Source of the DNA: Phytophthora colocasiae
Taxonomy: Eukaryota > Oomycota > Peronosporomycetes > Peronosporales > Peronosporaceae
NCBI GenBank assembly: GCA_018806915.1
Contig: JAGKQI010000043.1
Coordinates: 558,001 to 622,000 of the forward strand
Reading direction: 5' to 3'
DNA: 64,000 nucleotides
Shown: positions 1 to 10,312 of the stretch, piece by piece
Position numbering within the stretch: the stretch's first letter is position 1
Layout: every line of letters starts with the position of its first letter
Notes under the pieces: generated by a model
What the model was told of the DNA's origin: nothing
What the model saw: the letters and a program-made list of their open reading frames with translations, nothing else
Databases searched by the model: none
Position numbers and translations under genes: made by a program

Positions 1-889
1 TCCGCAAACCCATCGGTCGTTCTGGGCGGATCACGACGCTGGCGGTTTGAAGCTCGATTCAGGCAGAAAGATAAGAGCAAAAATTCGATGAAGACACACG
101 CAGTTACCAGCTGCCAGGCGCTGGTGGCGCCACTTGATGCACTTCCAGCAGTTCTACCAGCTTTCTTGGTTGGGTCTACGTTAGCAGGCGCTGAATGCAC
201 TCCGAATGTCGAGAATCCAACTCGTTCCGCCCTTCAGATGGGTGGACTTCGCTCAAAGCCCAAAGATCCTGTTTCGATGATCGTACCAGACTCTAGCTGC
301 GCGTGAGAGCTGCTGGTGACATTGACGAAAGGAGCAACGGGTACCATGATACACCTCTCGGAAGCTATTACGATCAATGCATCGTTACATGCACCCTCCG
401 TTGAGCTATATGACATACCCCATATCTGTCAAGCTTGCGTGTGTGCTCCCTGTGCGAGATCTCGCAAGGACTTGCCTGTACGTGTACGCGAAGTACATGT
501 ACTGTAGTAACCTACAAAACGTGCAGCTGCATTCGCCACGCACACTTGGTCAGGTAAATGAGAGCTTTACATGAATTATACGGTGCGCATCCGCACAGTG
601 CTGCTACCGAGTGCCCGTCAACACAAGACCATCCTTCTTTTTCCGTTGCGAAGTTGTGATGTATCGGTAGTAGTAATACATGTATATATAAAAGAATCAA
701 TCGATTATTGCCTCCTACGGTATCTAACACTTGATAGAGGATGTTTATCGTGCAATGGTGGTTTTGATTGAGACTAGCGACGAGGAGCTAGCTCGGTTAT
801 CGTAACATCACACATGCAAGCGATTCTGTCTCACTCTTCGTCACGTAAATGCATCCCGGCGTTGGCGCGGACTGCCCGCGTTTGAGCGC
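1..889. other. intergenic region, no gene supported
   Basis: This is the 3' flank of the first transglutaminase gene, which is on the minus strand. It holds only short open frames without recognisable motifs; the longest, about 72 codons starting near 88 (+), has no convincing signal peptide or family feature. Several TACATGTA-type palindromes occur, for example near 493 and 677. Confidence 0.6.
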
Positions 890-3178
890 TTACCACCAGT
901 GGAACCAGGACTGGTACGACTGGCGCGGGTGCTCGCCCTGCTGGAACTGCAGCTGGTACTGCTGCTGTTGCTGCTGCTGCTGTTGCTGCTGGTTGTCGTC
1001 GCTGTCGTCCTGGTGGTTGTTGCCACCGCCCTGGTTGTTCGTGGGGGTAGCCGTAGTCGCAGCCGGGGCCGTCGTAGCGGCCGGAGCAGTCGTCGGGTTA
1101 GAGTTGGTGGTAGTAGCAACCGGGACCTCAGTGGCAACCGGAGCCTCAGTAGCAGCCGGGGCCTCAGTGGCAGCACTGCCGGTGTTAGAAGCTCCCGAGC
1201 TCGTGGCAGGAACGTCCGAGGACGCACTCGACGATGAAGCCACCGAGCCGGAGGTCGAAGCAGCAGCCGAGGTCGAAGCCGAGGCAGACGCCGAAGCGGA
1301 AGCCGACGAGCCAACCGATTCCGAGCCCGAAGCCGAGGCGGAGTCAGAGCAAGCCACAGACTTCTTCAGCAGCATGCTCACATCAGCGTAGCTCAGACCA
1401 ATGCTCGTCACAGTGTCAGCGGCAGGCTTGCCCTTAGCGAACCACAGGAAGTCCGGGTGGTCGCTGTCCGAGTTGTACACCCACTCTCCGCCGATGATCT
1501 CGCCAGCGTCGTCCAACTCCAGGAGGTAGTAGTAGTATTGGCCAGTAGTGTAGCGGTCAATCTCACCCGAAGACACCAGACCACCATCCTGGTACGTCTC
1601 GAAGATCCACGAGAGACGCGTCTTCACGTACACGATGCTCTTGGCAGCAGCGTTCCACGGGTACTCCTCAAGACCGTAGAAGGTCTGGGCGGCCTCACCG
1701 AGCGACATAGCGGTCTGTTCGTAGACCTTGAAACCACGCACGGGCTGGTTCCACACCTCAGCGCCAGCCGTCACATCAACGACGAACGAGTGCTTGAGTT
1801 TGCCAAGAAGGTTGGAAGCGGCGATGTGGAAGTAGGCAGGGTTCATGTCACGGTACGCGTTGTTGGTGTGGCGACCGTATTCGTCCGTGCCGTCGTCGCC
1901 GCCGTTGTAACGAGCGCCGGTGAACACCGTCGAGACCTTCGCACCGTCGTAGACGTCCGTAAGGAGACCCTTGATGTCCAGGGGCTGGAACGTCACACCG
2001 TTGTGCGTCACGGGGCACTTGGGCTCCTCCTCGATGATGGCGGCCGGGGCCCAGGCGTGGCAGATACCGAACCAACCAGGGATACAGTAGCCCGAAGACT
2101 GGCCATCACGAATAGCGCACTTGCTGCCGTCGTTGCGAGAGGCGCAGTCGTTGTCCGACGAGCACTTGGCGCGCTTGCTCTGCGAGTCGACACCGTTGTC
2201 CTTCGACACCTTGTCCATGAATTCCTTGGGGTCGAGGCCGAAAGCCGTCGCGTACTTCTCAGCAGCACTCGGCTGTCCCTCGCTCCAGACAACGTTGATG
2301 CTGTCCTGGTACGTCGGCCAGTACGGGGCAGCCCACGGCGCAGGCGTGAACACACCCTCCGTAGGCAGGTCCTTCAGGGTCATCTCCATCTTGGTTCCGA
2401 AGTAAGCTTCGAGCTTAGCGATATCCTTGTTGGTAAGGGTTTCAAGACGACGCTTCTTCTCCAGCTTCTTCTCGTGGACAGCATGGGCGGACACAACGCT
2501 GTCACGGAGACGACGCGCAGGCGCCGGCTCCTCCCAGCCAGTGGCACAGTCCTTCGGCTTCGACTTGTCCGAGTTGCCCTGGACAGTCGAAGGCGTGATC
2601 ACCTCAGTCCTGCCCGTCTTGGTGAGGGGTGGGCTCTGCTGCGTGGAGCCCTGTGTCACTGGCGTCACCGGCGTCGTAGAGGTCCCGGTCTTCGTAGCAG
2701 GCGGGTTCTGCTCCTTAGATCCCTGTGTCTTTGGGGCAGCAGTGACCGTCAAGGTTCCCGTCTTAGTAGCAGGAGGCTGCTCCTGCGTGGTCGAAGTCGA
2801 AGGCGATCCCGAGCTCACGTAGGCGTCCTGGTCGGCATTGTTGTCGGGGGTCTCCTTCGACACAACAACCGTGCCCACCTTAGTGTGCACCGGTTCGGTC
2901 GGGGGCGTGGTCAGGTTGGCCAGCAGCTCCGGGTACGTCACGGGCACCGTCGAGATGGTGGTGATGTCCGGCAGCGTAGGGTCAACCTCCACCTCAATGG
3001 CGCAGTCCTGGTCCGCCACATCGGCACCGAAAGCGGGGAACGAGGTGGAAATCTCGTCAGTCGTCTGAGCGACCGTGAACGGCTCGTAGTACAGCGACGC
3101 GGCGGAAGCCTGCTGCATCTGCAGGGCCACGGCGGCCACGGCTGCGGAGACAAGATAGATGCTGGGCGTGTAAACCAT
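890..3178 (-). CDS. secreted GP42-type transglutaminase with Pep-13 and polyQ tail
   Basis: This 762-residue protein is a calcium-dependent transglutaminase elicitor (GP42 / TGase_elicitor family). The family forms glutamyl-lysine crosslinks in the oomycete wall and is recognised by plants. An in-frame ATG exists 15 codons upstream, but the start chosen gives the family's conserved signal peptide (MVYTPSIYLVSAAVAAVALQ), and a promoter lies about 100 bp upstream. Residues of about 100-220 are a Thr/Pro-rich insert. A basic KKRRLE stretch precedes the catalytic part and may be a processing site. The GICHAW motif places the likely catalytic Cys at 373. Pep-13 (VWNQPVRGFKVYE) starts at 475 and is unaltered. 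The C-terminal 130 or so residues are Ser/Ala/Thr-rich, then Asn/Gln-rich with a pure run of 11 Gln, ending in RQSYQSWFHWW. The tail end matches that of the gene at 11590-13785. Family assignment is firm; catalytic activity is inferred from motifs. Confidence 0.93.
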   Translation of the reverse strand: MVYTPSIYLVSAAVAAVALQMQQASAASLYYEPFTVAQTTDEISTSFPAFGADVADQDCAIEVEVDPTLPDITTISTVPVTYPELLANLTTPPTEPVHTKVGTVVVSKETPDNNADQDAYVSSGSPSTSTTQEQPPATKTGTLTVTAAPKTQGSKEQNPPATKTGTSTTPVTPVTQGSTQQSPPLTKTGRTEVITPSTVQGNSDKSKPKDCATGWEEPAPARRLRDSVVSAHAVHEKKLEKKRRLETLTNKDIAKLEAYFGTKMEMTLKDLPTEGVFTPAPWAAPYWPTYQDSINVVWSEGQPSAAEKYATAFGLDPKEFMDKVSKDNGVDSQSKRAKCSSDNDCASRNDGSKCAIRDGQSSGYCIPGWFGICHAWAPAAIIEEEPKCPVTHNGVTFQPLDIKGLLTDVYDGAKVSTVFTGARYNGGDDGTDEYGRHTNNAYRDMNPAYFHIAASNLLGKLKHSFVVDVTAGAEVWNQPVRGFKVYEQTAMSLGEAAQTFYGLEEYPWNAAAKSIVYVKTRLSWIFETYQDGGLVSSGEIDRYTTGQYYYYLLELDDAGEIIGGEWVYNSDSDHPDFLWFAKGKPAADTVTSIGLSYADVSMLLKKSVACSDSASASGSESVGSSASASASASASTSAAASTSGSVASSSSASSDVPATSSGASNTGSAATEAPAATEAPVATEVPVATTTNSNPTTAPAATTAPAATTATPTNNQGGGNNHQDDSDDNQQQQQQQQQQQYQLQFQQGEHPRQSYQSWFHWW

Positions 3179-3261
3179 TTTGCAACGAGTCGATCTAGAG
3201 ATCCGGAAGGGATAGCACGTCAACCTGGGATGGAGGAAGGCTGTGTAATCTTCTCAACACC

Positions 3262-3279
3262 GAGAAAATTGGAGAATGA
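3262..3279 (-). promoter_or_regulatory. oomycete INR+FPR core promoter of the TGase gene
   Basis: On the minus strand this reads TCATTCTCCAATTTTCTC, a near-perfect initiator (TCAYTYY) plus flanking region (CAWTTT) of oomycete promoters. It lies 84-101 bp upstream of the chosen ATG. It is followed by GAGAAGATTACA, a second box found in the same place in the other TGase genes. Confidence 0.8.
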
Positions 3280-4848
3280 CCGTGCCAGATTGACCGGTTC
3301 GTGTGCGCTTTTGCCAAGTTTCTCCGCAGGGATACAGTATCCATGTAGCGCGGGATTTGTAGCAAAGAGCAAGCGCGAACAGCGTTCAGGCACCGAAAAG
3401 GCGAGGCGGCGCGCAAGAAGACAGCGAAGAGTTCGGCGCCGGCCCGTGGCGTGGCCGGCTTTGCATCTCGCTGTCCGCACGCCACTTCATGGAGCACGGT
3501 CTCTCGCCGAAAGATTAAACTTTCATATGCTTGGATCCGTGCAAAGAGCATTCCGAATTGTGAGTAACCAAACGAACGACACGTCTTCTTCATGTCTTGC
3601 AGCTCTCTGCAGCCCAGCCGTTGGCTCTCTGATGTTTCGGTGACGACGGTGGTGACCTCGCTTTGAAGCTGCGGACTGAATTTCCTCTCAAAGCAGACCG
3701 CGTGCGGACGAAATGTCCACTCGTGCTGCTGCTCGTTCAACCCCCCTTCGTGGTAGTTTGTGCTCACTCAACACAAAGCCAACCATGAGCAGAGACACCG
3801 GCAAACCAGGCGTCGGAGCGCTTTTCCAGGTCAAAATTTCACAGTCGTGAGATGGCACTGCCATCATGGCAGGCCAGCACTCGTTCACACGATACTTTCA
3901 CGTCGAACTACTTGTGGTACATACAGAAATGCATTAAAACTTCAAATGCACCTGTACAAATGTACCTACACCGTCAGTGCAAGCACCACGAACGTGGTAA
4001 GCTTACACAATGTACCAGGTAGCTCACCATCGCAGTGTGTGTCTTTCGTAAAGTACATGTACGCCTTGCACTTATGTACCATGTAGGCGATCGTCCTGGC
4101 CACTTCGTCTGCTTGCTTACCTGCCTATCCTGGTTGAAAAGCTTTAATCTTCATTTCTTCCCTGAAGAGCTTTAATCTCTTCTCCTCCCTGAAAAGCTTT
4201 AATCTCCGTTAATTTCTGCATCACGGACGGGAAAATGGTGCCTTTACACCACAGTCACAGCCTCCGGAAGAGGTTTAACGCCTGCGGACTGTAAGCTACC
4301 GGTATAGTTGCTTAGTGTTGCTGAGTCAGATTTCCCCAGCTGCAACCGCGGCACCCACGCACATGGTTTGAGCGATGAAGGAGCCGCACCAAGCGGGGAT
4401 AAGCAAGATATGCAAGCAGTTGATGCTTCGATACAGATTAAAAACGGCAAGTCATCTGTGTAGCTGCGTGCTCTTCACCCAACGGCGGATCAATGGAAGG
4501 CAACGTTCAACGAGTAAGAGGCACAACAAAAATTGTCATGGATCACCTCGCTACTTGTGTAATGTCGCGCAAGAAGCGTAGGTTAGTTCTGGGTACAGGT
4601 ACTGGTACATACCAAATCCAAACCCCACAACAATGCTGCACACTCGAGGCGAAGGCTTTCCATGACGATCCTGTTGGGTTGCTTGGCGCCATCTGCAACG
4701 CAAATCCCATGTTGTACAGGTTGACTTGCTAGCCACACAGTCAGGAATAAACCCGAGCTTGGCTGAAGAGTTTTAGTGGCGTTGTTCCAGATGTCCCAAC
4801 CACAATCGGCTCGAACGCTGGCTCGAGAGATCTGCTTACCTAAGGACA
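3280..4848. other. intergenic region, no gene supported
   Basis: This stretch lies between the promoter of the first TGase gene and that of the broken TGase gene at 4851. Open frames here are short or antisense to the TGase upstream region and show no family motifs. It contains one small tandem repeat (4136-4210) and scattered TACATGTA-like words. Confidence 0.55.
4136..4210. repeat. short tandem repeat, about 2.7 x 28 bp
   Basis: Three consecutive units begin GAAAAGCTTTAATCT, GAAGAGCTTTAATCT and GAAAAGCTTTAATCT at 4136, 4164 and 4191. The first two end in a C/T-rich stretch. Units are 28, 27 and a partial 20 bp. No function is apparent. Confidence 0.75.
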
Positions 4849-4850
4849 GT

Positions 4851-4886
4851 TCATTCCCCAATTTTCTCGACCTAGAGAAGATTACA
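4851..4886 (+). promoter_or_regulatory. core promoter of the broken TGase gene
   Basis: TCATTCCCCAATTTTCTC (4851-4868) is followed by GAGAAGATTACA (4875-4886). This is the same two-box arrangement as in the intact TGase genes. Subtracting the MITE and its TA duplication, it lies about 63 bp upstream of the ATG at 5824, a family-typical spacing. It is now separated from that ATG by 908 bp of inserted DNA. Confidence 0.75.
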
Positions 4887-4908
4887 TAACTCATTGCTTC
4901 AGGTTATA

Positions 4909-5816
4909 CAGTGCGCGCCAAATCGATAGGACCCCCCCTGAAAATGCCCATAACTCAGTCAGTTTTTATCATTTTAAGTTGCGGTTTTGACAGTAGATCC
5001 ATAACACGGTAAGAAAGGACCTACGGGCGTTTGTTTTAGCGTTTTTGCACCCTAAAGTATGGCTCCCATACAAAAAACTGTTTTTTGCCAAACGACACAA
5101 TTTAGGACCCCCATGCTTCAATACAAATCCCTATACTAAATAAAACCCGCTCAAAATGATATGACTGGGGATTTGTATGGGGACATGTTCTAAACCTCTG
5201 TAGAGTGAAGGTGAGTGCATGTATCATGACTCTGAATTACACAGAACATTGATAATAGATAAGTGCATATTTGGTAGAGAAGGCCATAACCATTGGCAGA
5301 GAGTTACAAAGTAATTGCTGGCACTTTAACAGTCAGTCATTTAGTGGCTGTTTTTTAGCAAATCATAGTCAAAATGCGTTCAAATGTTAGAGACAAAATA
5401 ATTATGTCGATTCCTTGCATAAGAACTCTCTAAAGCATATATGATCTCTACCAAATATGCACTTATCTATTATCAATGTTCTGTGTAATTCAGAGTCATG
5501 ATACATGCACTCACCTTCACTCTACAGAGGTTTAGAACATGTCCCCATACAAATCCCCAGTCATATCATTTTGAGCGGGTTTTATTTAGTATAGGGATTT
5601 GTATTGAAGCATGGGGGTCCTAAATTGTGTCGTTTGGCAAAAAACAGTTTTTTGTATGGGAGCCATACTTTAGGGTGCAAAAACGCTAAAACAAACGCCC
5701 GTAGGTCCTTTCTTACCGTGTTATGGATCTACTGTCAAAACCGCAACTTAAAATGATAAAAACTGACTGAGTTATGGGCATTTTCAGGGGGGGTCCTATC
5801 GATTTGGCGCGCACTG
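4909..5816. mobile_element. foldback MITE with 372-bp inverted repeats, Tc1/mariner-like
   Basis: The left arm (4909-5280) and right arm (5445-5816) are reverse complements over 372 bp, apparently perfect wherever compared. They surround a 164-bp unique loop. Both ends begin CAGTGCGCGCCAAATCGATAG and are flanked by TA (4907-4908 and 5817-5818), as expected for a Tc1/mariner-type target duplication. No transposase frame is present, so the element is non-autonomous. It sits in the 5' UTR of a TGase gene remnant. Confidence 0.92.
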
Positions 5817-5823
5817 TACCACC

Positions 5824-5907
5824 ATGGTCTACTCGCCCAGCACTTACCTCGTTTCCGCAGCCGTTGCTGTGGTTGCCCTTCAGATCAAGCAGGCGGCCGC
5901 CGGTTAA
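5824..5907 (+). pseudogene. TGase remnant: signal peptide only
   Basis: The 27-codon frame MVYSPSTYLVSAAVAVVALQ followed by IKQAAAG and a stop matches the signal peptide of the neighbouring TGase genes. Nothing after it resembles the mature enzyme: the sequence becomes AT-rich and unrelated right after the alanine-rich cleavage region. The 5' UTR is also split by the MITE. The gene is therefore broken twice, by a 3' truncation and by a 5' UTR insertion. Its promoter is still visible at 4851. Confidence 0.85.
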
Positions 5908-7515
5908 GGTTACGGTTAGGTGGTTTTCTACCAATCAGAGCTCGATGATATGATTGAAAACAAAATTGCAATTATTGATTGACGGGGCTCAATTAAATCT
6001 TATTTTTAACAACCCTGATTGAATTCTGAAGAATTGTTTCAATGGGATATTGAATGCTAATCATTTCTTATCATCTGGAAAATAAGTCCCCGGAGGGACT
6101 CGAACGCCTGTCAAGTGCGTAGCTTTGTGGTGTTTTGACCAGTGGACATCCAGGAGGCCCCTGTTCAGCTTAGTGTAGGTCCTACAACAACCAAAACTAC
6201 ATGTACGCATACTTCGAGTAACATTTCGTGCATGCGTTCGTCTAGAAGTACTGCATTTGTCTAAAAACTGAAGAGAAGGCAAAAAATGACGCAATTTAAC
6301 TAAATGTAAGATAAAAAGCAAAAATAAAATATTTCTTTTCACTTTGTTTTTTACAAACAGTTTTTAACTGGTAAAATACTTATAAAAGTGCTTCTTGTCA
6401 AGATTCTTTTATAAGTAAATAATAATGTATAGCTCTTGGGAGTAATTTCACGAAATACAGTACATGTTTGTGTATTAATACAATTTGACGCAACACACAA
6501 CACGTCGGTGGCATAGTATACAGAGCACAGGCAGCACACAGGTCGTTTTTGCGACAGCAAAAAGGGAAAAATTACGAAGCACATATGTCTTGCATGTCAG
6601 ATAGTGAACATCCGAATAATGCCTGGATTCTTTTCGTCGGTTGAGAGTACCTATACCTGTAAATGTTCCTGCATTGCATTTGCGAGAGTTCGATTTACAT
6701 GTACAGCTATAGCTTCGCGTGGTGCAACATCTTTAAGAGCAACAATTGCCAACCTTGCACAGTCATGAGAAGAATACATTTCAAGATGAATGGTAAACCA
6801 AGCTGCGTTTGACAGAAAGAGCTTCGACAGAGCTCACCGCCCATCTGCCACCTAAAGATTCAGTAGTTGAAAAATACGTACGGAAGAACGTCAACGCTGT
6901 TGGTTGCACATGCACAGATACAGAACGAATGCATGTATTAATAGACGTATACAGCACAGCTTTCTGTACATCTTACACACTGTTTTGCTGTCGTTTGATA
7001 CGATTCTCCTTCAGTACATGTATTAATACTTGCATGTTTTAGAATATTACTTAAAGTAAAATACTTCTTTTAACGCCAACTTAGTCCTCCTTAGAAGAAG
7101 ATACCAGTATTAGTTGATTAACAGTTAAGATGAGCTGGGATTAAAAATAGTCGCGCTTAGTCCGCGGTATTTTCTCCCTGCAATTATCCAGTAGCTCTGT
7201 CACACAAACACAATGGGCTCACAGATTCACAAGGTTGCCACTAAATTTTATGTTGTACTTGAGCAACGCGTGCTTTAGATTGCTGCGTGGCGTTCGGAGC
7301 TGAGGGAGTACGCTTCAAATCATCCCGAAGTCGTATGTTATGTGGAAAGCGTGCGTAGACACGAACTCATGCTGACCTTGCATATGAAAAGCGGGTAGAG
7401 CGTTGTAAATTGCCGTGGAGGGAGTTCCATCTGTCCGAAGTTCTAGCGCGTGGCTGGCTCCATGGGCGACTGCAACGTGTGCGGGGAAGGCGAACAGCAA
7501 ATGGAGCTGTGCTGC
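5908..7515. other. AT-rich intergenic region, no gene supported
   Basis: This replaces the lost 3' part of the TGase remnant. It has no frame with recognisable motifs. It contains a tRNA-like sequence on the minus strand (about 6085-6165) and several TACATGTA words. Confidence 0.55.
6085..6165 (-). repeat. tRNA-derived (SINE-like) fragment
   Basis: On the minus strand an A-box-like TGGATGTCCACTGGTC is followed about 45 bp later by a clear B-box, GTTCGAGTCCC. The spacing fits a tRNA gene. However, the T-stem pairs poorly and no acceptor stem can be closed, so it is not a functional tRNA. A SINE head or a decayed tRNA gene is most likely. No poly(A) tail or target duplication was identified. 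Confidence 0.35.
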
Positions 7516-7535
7516 GCTCATTCTCCAATCTGCTC
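7516..7535 (+). promoter_or_regulatory. INR+FPR core promoter of the GP42 gene
   Basis: GCTCATTCTCCAATCTGCTC matches the oomycete initiator and flanking element. It is followed by GAGTAGATTACAT (from 7542), the family's second box with one change. It lies about 80 bp upstream of the ATG at 7597. Confidence 0.8.
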
Positions 7536-7596
7536 GTTCCCGAGTAGATTACATTCCAGGCCGTCTCTGACTTCCTAGACCCTTCGCTTCGCCACC

Positions 7597-9183
7597 ATGG
7601 TGTACACCCCTCGTGCCTACCTCGTCTCCGCTGCTGTGGCTCTATTGGCCCACCAGGCTACCGCCGGTTCCCTCTACTACGGAGCCGTCACGGTCTCTGA
7701 CACGCAGAACGAGATCACCGACAAGTTCCCGGCCTACGGTATGGATGTGGCCGACAGCGACTGTGCCATCCAGGTGACAGTTGACCCTACGCTGCCCAAC
7801 ATCACCACCATTCTACCGGAGCCCGTGGACTACCCGGACCTTCTTGCCAACCTCACCACGGCCCCCGTTGACCCGCTGTCCAACAAGGTTGGTGAGGCTG
7901 ATCTGACGGAGGAGTGCCCTACCGCTCCGGCCGACCAAGACGCCTACCTGAACGTGACTACCCCGTGGACCGACAATGGTGTATACAAGAAGATTGGCGT
8001 GGAAACTAATCCCAAGGACTGCGCCACCGGATGGGACGATGCCGCTACTCAGGCGAAGATCGAGAAGAAGCGTCGTCTGGAAGCCAACGCCAACACGGAC
8101 ATCGCCAAGCTCGAGGCTTTTTTCGGTACCAAGATGGAAATGACCCTAAAGGATCTTCCTACGGTTGGTGTTCACACCCCGTCGCCGTGGGCTGGCCCCT
8201 ACTGGCCCACGTACCAGGACAGCATCAACGTTGTCTGGAGCGATGGACAGCCGAGCGCTGCCGAGAAGTATGCCAAGGCCTTCGGCAAGGACGTCAAGAC
8301 GTTCATGGATGCCGTTTCGAAGAAGAACGGCATTGACTCGCAGAGTGGCCGCAGGAAATGCACATCCAACAACGACTGCTCGACCCTCACGAACGGTAGT
8401 GAGTGCGCCATCCGCGCCGGCAAGACCTCGGGCTACTGCATCCCGACGTGGTTCGGAATCTGCCACGCCTGGGCCCCGGCTGCCATCCTGGAGGCTGAGC
8501 CTAACTGCCCCGTGACGCACAACGGTGTGACGTTCCAGCCTATGGACCTGAAGGCCCTGGTGTCCTCGATCTACGACGGTGCTCGCGTGTCGACGGTGTT
8601 CACTGGCGCCCGTTTCAACGGCGGAACTGACAACGTCGACTCGTACGGCCGTCACTCGAACAACGCCTTCCGAGACCTCAACCCGGCTTACTTCCACATT
8701 GCCAACGCCAACCTTCTCGGTAAATTGAACACCACTTTCGTCCTGGATGTCACCGCTGGCGCGGAGGTCTGGAACCAGCCTGTGCGTGGTTTCAAGGTCT
8801 ACGAACAGACCAAGATGACGCTCAAGAAGGCTGCCCAGACCTTTTACGGACTGCAAAAGTACCCGTGGAACGAGGCTGCCAAGAGCATCGTGTACGTTAA
8901 GTCTCGTGTCTCGTGGATCGTCGAGACGTACACGGACGGTGGCCTCGTGTCCTCGGGCGCCATCAACCAGTCCACTACTGGCAAGTACTACTACTACCTT
9001 CTGGAGCTCGACGCCGCTGGTGAGATCATCGGTGGGGAGTGGGTTTACGACTCAGACGACGATCACCCGGATTTCCTGTGGCTGCCGAAGGCTAAGCCTG
9101 CTGCCAACACTGTGACCAGCATTGGCCTGAGCTACGCGGATGTGAGCATGCTCCTACAGAAGTCGGTGGCTTGCTCGGCTTAA
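7597..9183 (+). CDS. secreted GP42-type transglutaminase elicitor with Pep-13
   Basis: At 528 residues this is the copy closest in layout to the classical GP42 transglutaminase: a signal peptide (about 1-25), a propeptide-like region, a basic KKRRLE stretch, then the catalytic domain, with no tail. The GICHAW motif puts the likely catalytic Cys at 289, essentially the position reported for P. sojae GP42. Pep-13 (VWNQPVRGFKVYE) begins at 391 and is intact. The enzyme crosslinks Gln and Lys side chains, probably in the cell wall, and the peptide is a known defence elicitor. The ATG sits in a good context (GCCACCATGG). The gene has its own promoter at 7516. Cysteine pairs around 265-290 suggest a disulfide-stabilised fold. 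Function by family is firm. Confidence 0.95.
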   Translation: MVYTPRAYLVSAAVALLAHQATAGSLYYGAVTVSDTQNEITDKFPAYGMDVADSDCAIQVTVDPTLPNITTILPEPVDYPDLLANLTTAPVDPLSNKVGEADLTEECPTAPADQDAYLNVTTPWTDNGVYKKIGVETNPKDCATGWDDAATQAKIEKKRRLEANANTDIAKLEAFFGTKMEMTLKDLPTVGVHTPSPWAGPYWPTYQDSINVVWSDGQPSAAEKYAKAFGKDVKTFMDAVSKKNGIDSQSGRRKCTSNNDCSTLTNGSECAIRAGKTSGYCIPTWFGICHAWAPAAILEAEPNCPVTHNGVTFQPMDLKALVSSIYDGARVSTVFTGARFNGGTDNVDSYGRHSNNAFRDLNPAYFHIANANLLGKLNTTFVLDVTAGAEVWNQPVRGFKVYEQTKMTLKKAAQTFYGLQKYPWNEAAKSIVYVKSRVSWIVETYTDGGLVSSGAINQSTTGKYYYYLLELDAAGEIIGGEWVYDSDDDHPDFLWLPKAKPAANTVTSIGLSYADVSMLLQKSVACSA

Positions 9184-9810
9184 GCTGGAGCTTGAATTGC
9201 AGACTGAAGCAGAAGTAGCAGCGCTAGACTGTAAAAATGTACTCTGGATTTGTGCAGTGATTCTCTTAGTGAATAGTACTAGTACTTGGCATTGAGCGCC
9301 GTCTACACAAATGCAAATACATGTGAAGCTTGTGCTGCTACTAGTACATGTAGTATTTTAGCCTCGACGATTCACTTGAAGGCGGTCATGTATATCCATC
9401 GAAGTAAACACATCGTCGCATTGCAGGGACTTGCCAAGTGAAGCTGCCGGTAGCCCTTCAACGACCGGGGTCCTCTTGCTTCTACCGGTACATGTACTGT
9501 GCTACATGTCCACCACTGTAGAGTCTGCATGCAAGCCTATCCAAGTCACTAATGCTGAATAAATTGTGGAACCGTTGTCCGTGAAGAACCTACTGTAGAC
9601 GAAGTAGCCGACCGGTATACTGTATGATCATTCGCTGCAAGATGGCACTCCTTACTGAGAGAAAAATGAAAGAGCGTCAAATGCGACCGCTTGTACTGCG
9701 CCACCGGAAGTTTAGCAATTGACGTTGCGACGCAGATTGTAGCAAACGACTCTTCCTTCTAAGCTTACGGGGTTATCAGATCCGAAGTGTAAAGTGTTTC
9801 GACATGCACT
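9184..9810. other. intergenic region, no gene supported
   Basis: This is the 3' flank of the GP42 gene. It is rich in TACATGTA and CCGGTA words, for example at 9320-9360 and 9485-9510. No coding frame or RNA gene is recognisable. Confidence 0.6.
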
Positions 9811-10312
9811 TTGCCTACAAACACAATATTGCCCACAATTCAGCAGTGTGTTCGGCCAATATGTCAAGAGATTGAGACTGTGGAACATTGCTTTTTCGTG
9901 TGCTCATCGTTACAGCCGATGTGGCACCAGGTGTGGATACACTGGGCAGGTGTTTTCGTGACGAAGTTGTCTTGGAAGTTGCTGCTCTTCCCAAAATCAC
10001 AAGATATACACAGAAGATGGCGAAAGAACCAAAAGGTGATTTTACTGCTATGGAGAATCCACGTTGCAGTTACTTTTCATGCCACATCGAAATGACATTC
10101 ACTATCAGAAAACAAAGGCACTACTGCCAAATGTGGCGAATATCCAGTCATCATACAGGATGCATTATCAGTTTATTTACCAGCATGCGGATGAGCTCAA
10201 CTGTGACCGGGAAACTATCACGCTACTGATCCAACAGTTAGGCTTTGAACTACCGATTGATATCCATTCGGAACGAATGCCCCAAATCTGGGTTGCCCAT
10301 CAGTCAAGGTAG
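9811..10312 (+). pseudogene. non-LTR retrotransposon remnant (zinc-binding RT tail)
   Basis: The frame from 9811 reads RPICQEIETVEHCFFVCSS and then MWHQVWIHW. This has the C-x2-C, EH and C spacing of the zinc-binding domain found at the C-terminus of LINE reverse transcriptases. After a frame change near 10,080 the frame from about 10,064 continues with plausible protein sequence to 10,312. No endonuclease or RT core is present, so this is a 5'-truncated, frameshifted fragment. Assignment rests on one motif. Confidence 0.5.

Noticed and set aside
88..306. 72-codon frame at the left edge
   Set aside because: No signal peptide, motif or promoter is convincing. It may be a real small gene but cannot be supported.
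1457..3643. 728-codon open frame on the plus strand
   Set aside because: It is antisense to the real TGase gene and follows from its GC-rich codon use. It has no domain or signal and its 3' end overlaps the TGase promoter. Similar antisense frames occur over the other TGase, OGDH and prominin-like genes.
3195..3767. 190-codon frame on the minus strand upstream of the first TGase
   Set aside because: It covers the TGase promoter and 5' UTR in another frame and shows no family motifs.
4909..5816. CRISPR or other prokaryotic repeat array
   Set aside because: The repeat is one long inverted pair with TA ends, not a spaced direct-repeat array, and the window is eukaryotic.
6085..6165. Functional tRNA gene on the minus strand
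   Set aside because: The B box is good but the T-stem and acceptor stem do not pair. Kept only as a tRNA-derived fragment.
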